Shown: positions 1-4,565 of the stretch, piece by piece
How the letters are laid out: each line of letters begins with the position of its first letter
Position numbering within the stretch: the first letter of the stretch is position 1
DNA from: Anaerolineae bacterium
Lineage (GTDB): Bacteria > Chloroflexota > Anaerolineae > 4572-78 > J111
DNA length: 5,130 bases
Direction of reading: 5' to 3'
Assembly (NCBI GenBank): GCA_020433785.1
Contig: JAGRCC010000881.1
Coordinates: forward strand, 1 to 5,130
Translations under genes and position numbers: made by a program
The notes under the pieces: model-generated
Seen by the model: the letters and a program-made list of their open reading frames with translations, nothing else
Database searches by the model: none
What the model was told of the DNA's origin: nothing

Positions 1-56
1 ATGAAGGATGAATTATGAGGGATGAATGATGAAGGATAAAAGAATTATGAATTATG
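1..56. repeat. degenerate 7-bp tandem repeat tract
   Basis: Eight consecutive heptads can be read with no gaps from base 1: ATGAAGG, ATGAATT, ATGAGGG, ATGAATG, ATGAAGG, ATAAAAG, AATTATG, AATTATG. The first five share ATGA at the start and the last two are identical. The tract begins at the window edge, so it probably continues to the left. No reading frame through it stays open. It resembles the short tandemly repeated sequences of heptamer period known from intergenic DNA of cyanobacteria and similar filamentous bacteria, but assignment to a named family is not possible from sequence alone. Confidence 0.75.
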
Positions 57-64
57 ACAATACG

Positions 65-114
65 TTCGCCCGTTAAAGAGCATTAATTGAGCCAATTTGG
101 GCGATCCGGGCGAA
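65..114. repeat. short inverted repeat in the upstream region
   Basis: TTCGCCCG at 65-72 is the exact reverse complement of CGGGCGAA at 107-114, with a 34-base spacer. A second GGGCGA at 99-104 could pair with the same left arm, giving two mutually exclusive folds. There is no T-tract after it, so it does not look like an intrinsic terminator. It may be a leftover of the upstream gene's 3' region or chance; function unknown. Confidence 0.3.
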
Positions 115-170
115 GATTTTGTCTCTAAACTCCTTCTCCCCCTGCTGCCGGGTTCGATCGAGCCAACGGG

Positions 171-189
171 AATGTCACGATGTGACATT
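171..189. promoter_or_regulatory. palindromic operator-like site upstream of the 275-3640 gene
   Basis: AATGTCAC-GAT-GTGACATT is a perfect inverted repeat with 8-base arms and a 3-base centre. It ends 8 bases before the proposed -35 element at 198. Size and placement fit a dimeric helix-turn-helix regulator acting next to RNA polymerase. The half-site TGTCAC/GTGACA recalls CRP/FNR-superfamily half sites (TGTGA/TCACA), but spacing and order differ, so the regulator is not identified. The palindrome is seen directly; its role as an operator is inferred. Confidence 0.5.
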
Positions 190-197
190 TATGACAA

Positions 198-226
198 TTG
201 GAATTGGGTCTGTCTCGTGCTATACT
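198..226 (+). promoter_or_regulatory. extended -10 sigma70-type promoter for the 275-3640 gene
   Basis: The elements are TTGGAA at 198-203, a 17-base spacer, and TATACT at 221-226 preceded by TGC (218-220), forming an extended -10. A start of transcription near 232-234 would give a leader of about 40 nt ending in the Shine-Dalgarno at 264-268. Spacing is ideal for a housekeeping sigma factor, and the 171-189 palindrome lies immediately upstream. Confidence 0.65.
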
Positions 227-263
227 GGCAATAACTTAGTTCATCACAGCGTCGGTACATCTT

Positions 264-268
264 AGGAG
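264..268 (+). promoter_or_regulatory. ribosome binding site of the 275-3640 gene
   Basis: AGGAG at 264-268 lies six bases before the ATG at 275, which is normal Shine-Dalgarno geometry. It is the main reason for choosing this start. Confidence 0.7.
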
Positions 269-274
269 AGAAGG

Positions 275-3200
275 ATGGATGCCCCAGGAGCTAATAATCC
301 GGTTCAGGCCAATTTACCCCGGGTCGCGGTACGTCATGCCCCCGGACTGACCCTGTCAACCGCAGAAATCGAATTATTGGCCCTGGCTTTTGCCAACAGC
401 CCTCAAATCTTTATCGAACGCGAGTTTCGCTCCGGTTACAGCGGCGCAGTGGTATTATTAGCCTCTCCTGCCCCTGGTCAGGCTCAGGTTGTGATTAAAC
501 TTGGCCCACCGGCCGATTTGCAGCGCGAGTACGACGCTTACCACAAGTTTGTAAAGAAAACCGCCCCGCAAAATACCGCCCGGTTGCAAAATGAACCGGT
601 CCAAACCAATGATGGCCAATTAGCCTTGTTGTGTTACACCTTCGCCGGGGGCGATCCTCGCTTGCCGACCCGCAGTTTGCAAGCTTTCTATGATAGCCGG
701 GGAGGCCAGGCCACAGCCGAAGTGCTCGATCGTGTATTTCGCGTTTACGGCCGGCACTGGTGGGCCATCAACCAACCTCAGAAGTTTGTGCTGAGCGAAT
801 ACTATGATCGTTTGCTGCCGGTTCAACTTAAACTCAAGCCAACCGAGCCAGGAGTCCTTACGACCCACACGTTAGTTGCCGGTCAGACCAGCGCCGCAGC
901 TTTGCGTGGTCTGGAAGTGGGCTGCTTTCTCCAATTGCACAATTTCCGCATCGACGAAATTCGCCACGACGGACGCGAACTGACCCTGACCGCTCAGCCA
1001 CCTCCGGGCGAAGCATCTGCGCCACTTCGTCTGCGTTTGGAACTAGATTCTCATGTCGCCAATCAACCTGGCGATACATTGGCTATGGTCGAGGCTACTG
1101 TCACCGCTTCACGTCGAACGCTGCTGGCCGACCTGGCCCGTTCAACCCTCTCCACCTTCGATCCGGACGCCCCGAACTTTACCGTGGCCGGTCGTACCTT
1201 ACCTAATCCCCTCCTCAATCTGGCTGACCTGCTCGATCGCGTAGTTGAGGCCAGGTTTTCTACCATTCACGGCGACCTCAACCTGCAAAATATCCTGGTC
1301 GATGAGGCGACCGGTTTTGCCTGGCTCATCGATTTTGCCGAAACTCGGCGCGGCCCCACCTTGTTCGATGTGCAGCGGCTGGAGGTACAAGTCATTATCG
1401 AGTTACTGCCGCCGGCCATAACCCAAGCTGGGTTAGAGTCAATCACCGTCGCTTTCTTATTGGAGTCGCTTCACACCGATTCTCCTCCGGTGACCACTCC
1501 CTACTCTGTGTTGCAAGAGTCCTATACCGTTTTACTGGCGCTCCGCCGTTTGGCTCGGCAGTATCTAATGGACGATCGAGATTGGGATGAATATTACCTG
1601 GGGTTAGTTGTGACCTTGGTCGGCAGTTTGAAATACACTCATTTAACGATCTCAGCCCGACGCTTGGCTCTGATTGGGGCCGCGACGATACTAGGGTTGG
1701 TGGGCAAGCCTATGACTACCGGGCCATCAGTTCTGCAATCGGCACACCGGCCTGCACTTCCAAATCGAACCCGGCCCGGTCGCGTCAGCCAGCCTACGAC
1801 CGAGTCGGGTGACACATCATCATCCCCTTGGCTGCGTTGGCTGGCCCTGTTTGGCGGTGGTTGGTTCAAGCCCAAAGCCAAAACTCCGTTGGCTTTGGTG
1901 ATCAATGTTCAAGGTCGCGTCGAAATCCGGCGTAAAGATGACGACCGGATATTTCCGGCCGCCTTTGGCATGCCGCTTTTTTTTGAGGATGCTGTGATCA
2001 CCTACGACGCCTCAACCACGGATATTGTTTGCAATAATGGGTATCTCTACCATTTGGATTGGCAAAGCTCCTTGGTTGTCCGCTGCGGCGAGGCTGATGA
2101 TCGCCCCCCCATCGGCCAACTCCCCCACGATTTGTCTCAACGTATTACTCGTCCTAATGTTTCGTTAGATACCCTGTCCCCATTAGAGTTAATGGTAGCA
2201 GAACAGACGATCCGTAATTTATCTCTGGACATTTCGGCTCAAAACTTTTTGCTCGTCCGGCTCTATCAAAGCACCGCTCTGGCAGAAGATGCTATTGCCA
2301 GGTTAGAAGATTTGACTACATTTGGCTACGGGCCAGGGTTAGCCCAAGAATTAGGCGAGGCCTATATTAAGCTCGGTAATTTGGATCAGGCGCAAAGCTA
2401 CCTCCAGCTAGCCTTGAACCAGGCTCATATTTCAGGCGATCTACTGACTCAAGCCGAAGCCTGTGACGGTTTGGGGGCCGTGGCTCGGGCGAAAGGAGAT
2501 CGGACTACCGCCGAGGTTCATTGGCGAACTGCCTCTGATTTGTATCGACAATCGGGATATTTGGCGAAGGCTGATAGTGTGACCGAATTGTTGACATCAG
2601 TAATAACTGAAACTAATTTTGATGATGCTAACCAGATGGGTCGATGGAGGCAGTGGTTCAGAAGAATATCGATGCCTGAGTCAGGTATACCCCCTGCCGG
2701 CGAAACAAAGCTACAAAAAAACAGACCATTTTTCGGACACCTTATAAACATCCTGGATTTGACGGGTGGTGTGTTTGCTTTGTTGCTATTGATTCTCATT
2801 CCACTCATCTTATTAGTTGTTCTATCCAGTAGAAATATATTAAACGGGTTTAGCTTGTCTGGACCCACTGCGACAACACTACCAATCGTCTTGGTGATTA
2901 ATACTCCTACTACAATATCAACTTCTACAGCCACACCGTTACCGCCGGCTGACACCCCGATCCCTATTCCGACCGATACCCCATCTCAAACTAACCCCCC
3001 GACTGCTACTGACACCTCCACCGCCACGCCTTCTGCTACTCCCACCAGTACACTCACCCCCACGCTAACCCCGACCCCGATTCCCGAAGGTTTGATCGGC
3101 AAAATTCTGTTCAAAACTGATCGCAGCGGGCGGACCGAACTGTATCAAATGGATAGCGATGGACGTAACCAGGCGCCGTTAGATCGCAGCCAGTGGGATC

Positions 3201-3640
3201 TATATACCCGGCTTGAGCAAGCCCTGCCGATTTCATCCGACGGCCAAAATAGAATCGTCGTTCGTGGCGAAGGCCAGCTCGATTTGTGGTGGGTTCGGCC
3301 GGATAGCCGCGAACTGCGGGTAACCAGCACCGGTCAGCCGGAATATGACGCTGCTTGGTCGCCGGTCGATAATCGTATTGCCTATGTTTCAGAAGAAACC
3401 GGCAATGGCGACATTTACGTTCTCAACTTGGATGGCAGTTCCAAAATTCGTTTAACGGAAAACCCCAGTGATTTTGACAAGCACCCCACCTGGTCACCCG
3501 ATGGTAGCCGCATCGCCTTCTGGTCCGATATGGGTTTTGCCAACAATCGGCAAATTTTTGTGGTTGATTTGGCTACCCGAGAGATCACTAATCTTTCTGA
3601 CAATCCCTTCAACGATTGGGATCCGATCTGGGTTCATTGA
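275..3640 (+). CDS. membrane-anchored APH-like kinase with FecR-like, TPR-like and extracytoplasmic PD40 domains
   Basis: This 1121-residue protein is probably a transmembrane sensor kinase or phosphotransferase. Residues about 45-470 form an APH/choline-kinase-type fold: a Gly-containing loop SGYSGA (53-58), VVIK with candidate ATP-binding K75, a candidate helix-C Glu at E85, the catalytic loop HGDLNLQN (D334, N339), and a metal-binding IDF (D353). A beta-rich stretch at about 195-285 interrupts the kinase before the catalytic loop. Next come a Pro/Thr-rich linker (about 478-515), a FecR-like beta module (about 537-605), TPR-like helices (about 635-775), one hydrophobic helix (about 831-850) preceded by basic residues (inside), a Thr/Pro linker (about 863-937), and PD40/TolB-like repeats to the end (WSP at 1028-1030, WSPDG at 1073-1077). 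The kinase half should therefore be cytoplasmic and the propeller outside. The kinase may belong to the family Pfam calls TCAD9, which is uncertain. Substrate is unknown. It has its own promoter and a good Shine-Dalgarno. Composition turns AT-rich around the membrane segment. Confidence 0.85.
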   Translation: MDAPGANNPVQANLPRVAVRHAPGLTLSTAEIELLALAFANSPQIFIEREFRSGYSGAVVLLASPAPGQAQVVIKLGPPADLQREYDAYHKFVKKTAPQNTARLQNEPVQTNDGQLALLCYTFAGGDPRLPTRSLQAFYDSRGGQATAEVLDRVFRVYGRHWWAINQPQKFVLSEYYDRLLPVQLKLKPTEPGVLTTHTLVAGQTSAAALRGLEVGCFLQLHNFRIDEIRHDGRELTLTAQPPPGEASAPLRLRLELDSHVANQPGDTLAMVEATVTASRRTLLADLARSTLSTFDPDAPNFTVAGRTLPNPLLNLADLLDRVVEARFSTIHGDLNLQNILVDEATGFAWLIDFAETRRGPTLFDVQRLEVQVIIELLPPAITQAGLESITVAFLLESLHTDSPPVTTPYSVLQESYTVLLALRRLARQYLMDDRDWDEYYLGLVVTLVGSLKYTHLTISARRLALIGAATILGLVGKPMTTGPSVLQSAHRPALPNRTRPGRVSQPTTESGDTSSSPWLRWLALFGGGWFKPKAKTPLALVINVQGRVEIRRKDDDRIFPAAFGMPLFFEDAVITYDASTTDIVCNNGYLYHLDWQSSLVVRCGEADDRPPIGQLPHDLSQRITRPNVSLDTLSPLELMVAEQTIRNLSLDISAQNFLLVRLYQSTALAEDAIARLEDLTTFGYGPGLAQELGEAYIKLGNLDQAQSYLQLALNQAHISGDLLTQAEACDGLGAVARAKGDRTTAEVHWRTASDLYRQSGYLAKADSVTELLTSVITETNFDDANQMGRWRQWFRRISMPESGIPPAGETKLQKNRPFFGHLINILDLTGGVFALLLLILIPLILLVVLSSRNILNGFSLSGPTATTLPIVLVINTPTTISTSTATPLPPADTPIPIPTDTPSQTNPPTATDTSTATPSATPTSTLTPTLTPTPIPEGLIGKILFKTDRSGRTELYQMDSDGRNQAPLDRSQWDLYTRLEQALPISSDGQNRIVVRGEGQLDLWWVRPDSRELRVTSTGQPEYDAAWSPVDNRIAYVSEETGNGDIYVLNLDGSSKIRLTENPSDFDKHPTWSPDGSRIAFWSDMGFANNRQIFVVDLATREITNLSDNPFNDWDPIWVH

Positions 3641-3698
3641 TCGATATTGTGCATAAATTAGCTGGATTATTATCACGGGGCATAGCCACATTCAAATG

Positions 3699-3727
3699 AA
3701 AAAGCCGTTCTGATTCCAGAACGGCTT
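3699..3727 (-). terminator. intrinsic terminator of the 3754-4137 gene
   Basis: The arms 3702-3712 and 3717-3727 (AAGCCGTTCTG / CAGAACGGCTT) form a perfect 11-bp stem closing a 4-base loop. On the minus strand the stem runs into five Ts (complement of 3699-3703, two of them within the stem), as expected for a rho-independent terminator placed 27 bases beyond the stop codon of the minus-strand gene. On the plus strand no T-run follows, so it should terminate the convergent 275-3640 gene poorly if at all. Confidence 0.8.
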
Positions 3728-3753
3728 CCAACCGTATGAGTAGGCGATATCCT

Positions 3754-4137
3754 TTATTGAATACTCCCCCCTAACAGCGACAGCCCGCCACACAAAACTG
3801 CGACACCGCCGACAAACCCCAAAACCAAATACAGGATCGATCCCCGAGCGCCGGAGTTGCGCACATAATCGCGGACTCGGATGGCAGATAGAATAACGAT
3901 AACCAGGTTGATCGGAATCGTGACACACATCGCCAGACCTAGTGATAACCCGATCACGGCTAACTCGATAAAAACCACAATGATGTACCCGACAAAAGCG
4001 CCGATGGCCATCCCTACGTTACCGGCGTAAAGCCAGCCCATCCCCAAAATCCCGAAGAGACCGAAGACAATTTCGATAATCATAGCGATGGTGTCTGAAC
4101 TATCATTCGTTGTATTGATTGGTTGATGTTCCATCAT
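3754..4137 (-). CDS. small TM2-like integral membrane protein
   Basis: This 127-residue protein has a short polar N-terminus (residues 1-16) followed by hydrophobic segments at about 17-36, 41-63, 64-86 and 101-122, with a basic loop (RVRDYVRNSGARG, 87-99) between the last two. EIVFGLFGILGMGWLYAG at 22-39 resembles the Gly-rich first helix and Y-x-G turn of TM2-domain proteins, which are small membrane proteins of poorly defined function, often found beside signalling or secretion genes. TM2 membership is inferred from this motif. Two adjacent ATGs begin the frame. AAGGAG (minus strand, 4146-4141) lies 3 nt before the first and 6 nt before the second, so the second ATG (4134) may be the real start, giving 126 residues. 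The gene converges on the 275-3640 gene, diverges from the Ser/Thr kinase at 4566, and ends at a clear terminator. Confidence 0.8.
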   Translation of the reverse strand: MMEHQPINTTNDSSDTIAMIIEIVFGLFGILGMGWLYAGNVGMAIGAFVGYIIVVFIELAVIGLSLGLAMCVTIPINLVIVILSAIRVRDYVRNSGARGSILYLVLGFVGGVAVLCGGLSLLGGSIQ

Positions 4138-4140
4138 TTT

Positions 4141-4146
4141 CTCCTT
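4141..4146 (-). promoter_or_regulatory. ribosome binding site of the TM2-like gene; affects start choice
   Basis: On the minus strand AAGGAG is followed by AAA and then ATGATG. Spacing to the first ATG is only 3 nt, while to the second it is 6 nt, which is closer to the usual optimum. The site supports the frame strongly but favours initiation at 4134. Confidence 0.65.
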
Positions 4147-4174
4147 TTAAGAACTTACGCGTTCCAAGTTTTTT

Positions 4175-4243
4175 AGCCACGAATGACACGAATTTTCACT
4201 AATTTTTTCTTGTTTTTCGTGTCAATTCGTGTCATTCGTGGTT
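4175..4243. repeat. long intergenic hairpin element with nested CACGAA repeats
   Basis: The 18-base arm CCACGAATGACACGAATT at 4177-4194 is the exact reverse complement of 4224-4241. Pairing resumes inside after a 2x2 internal loop (CAC at 4197-4199 with GTG at 4219-4221, AA at 4201-4202 with TT at 4216-4217), leaving a T-rich apical loop of about 13 bases. Each arm is built from short near-tandem units: CACGAA at 4178 and 4187 and CACTAA at 4197 on the left, and TTCGTG at 4216, 4226 and 4235 on the right. It lies in the divergent region, 37 bases upstream of the TM2-like start. I recall similar CACGAAT palindromes as dispersed intergenic repeats in environmental bacteria, but that needs a search. 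No flanking target duplication is evident. Confidence 0.8.
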
Positions 4244-4257
4244 GATTTTGTTCTTCT

Positions 4258-4266
4258 AGTGTATCA
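4258..4266 (-). promoter_or_regulatory. possible extended -10 for the TM2-like gene
   Basis: The minus strand reads TGA-TACACT, a TGN extended -10 with a four-of-six -10 hexamer. No convincing -35 is seen 16-18 bases upstream. If used, the leader would be about 110 nt and would contain the whole 4175-4243 hairpin. Weak call. Confidence 0.3.
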
Positions 4267-4419
4267 ACTACTTAAGCCCTACTTTTTAATTAATCGTCGC
4301 TGGCTCGTTTACACTTGATACTTTGAGGATAACTCATTTGTAGGTAAATCGCGTGACGCTCCATTAACATGACAATGAGAATTCGCTGACGATATTGACA
4401 ATTAGCCAGATTCTTTCTG

Positions 4420-4441
4420 TTTCTGTCAGATTTCTGTCAGA
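4420..4441 (+). promoter_or_regulatory. 11-bp tandem direct repeat resembling a Pho box (4423-4440)
   Basis: TTTCTGTCAGA occurs twice in perfect tandem (4420-4430 and 4431-4441). The internal 18-mer CTGTCAGATTTCTGTCAG has the exact layout of the enterobacterial PhoB site: two CTGTCA-type heptamers separated by an AT-rich tetramer, with 11-base periodicity so both copies face the same side of the helix. This is the typical geometry for OmpR/PhoB-family response regulators. It lies about 69 bases upstream of the proposed -10 of the Ser/Thr kinase gene, farther than the classical position where it replaces the -35, so its mode of action is open. The match is seen directly; regulation by phosphate is inferred. 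Confidence 0.5.
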
Positions 4442-4485
4442 CCGTTCCATTAGCCCTGCTATGGGTGATTCTTGAGCCAAAACGA

Positions 4486-4515
4486 CTGGAAAGTGGCCCA
4501 TTCCTATGATATACT
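4486..4515 (+). promoter_or_regulatory. extended -10 promoter for the Ser/Thr kinase gene
   Basis: TATACT at 4510-4515 is preceded by TGA (4507-4509), forming an extended -10. CTGGAA at 4486-4491, with an 18-base spacer, is a weak -35. The layout parallels the promoter at 198-226 (TTGGAA, TGC-TATACT). Transcription would begin near 4521-4523, giving a leader of about 45 nt. Confidence 0.55.
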
Positions 4516-4554
4516 AAGGAGTATGATGCCTGTTTGATGGTGCTACGGAGAGCG

Positions 4555-4560
4555 AGGGGG
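4555..4560 (+). promoter_or_regulatory. ribosome binding site of the Ser/Thr kinase gene
   Basis: AGGGGG at 4555-4560 sits five bases before the ATG at 4566. No other ATG, GTG or TTG codon lies in this frame between the upstream in-frame stop (TAA at 4515-4517) and 4566, which fixes the start. Confidence 0.6.
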
Positions 4561-4565
4561 AAACG

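Noticed and set aside
620..1390. Several 60-80 residue frames on both strands inside the large gene
   Set aside because: They overlap each other and the kinase domain, have no convincing start context, and are expected by chance in moderately GC-rich coding DNA.
2518..2955. 145-residue open frame on the minus strand
   Set aside because: It lies wholly antisense to the large gene across the AT-rich membrane and linker segment, shows no domain pattern, and has no independent evidence of translation. The plus-strand frame here carries TPR-like helices, a membrane helix and a Thr/Pro linker that make sense in series.
3692..3928. 78-residue open frame on the minus strand overlapping the TM2-like gene
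   Set aside because: It lies in another frame within the TM2-like gene and runs through the terminator hairpin; there is no protein-like pattern.
4149..4255. AAGAAC (4149-4154) / GTTCTT (4250-4255) as terminal inverted repeats of a mobile element around the hairpin
   Set aside because: Only six bases match, and there is no target-site duplication or coding content. The asymmetric distances to the 18-base arms do not support one transposable unit.
4261..4321. Inverted pair GTATCAA (4261-4267) / TTGATAC (4315-4321)
   Set aside because: Seven-base arms separated by 47 bases in AT-rich intergenic DNA are easily due to chance, and no T-run or partner feature accompanies them.
4395..4400. Perfect TTGACA hexamer as a -35 element
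   Set aside because: No -10-like hexamer lies 16-18 bases downstream (the sequence there is CTGTTT-like), so it was not called a promoter.
4523..4537. Four-codon ATG-started mini-frame (ATG ATG CCT GTT TGA) before the Ser/Thr kinase
   Set aside because: It starts at or next to the predicted transcription start, has no room for a Shine-Dalgarno, and has no regulatory codon content.
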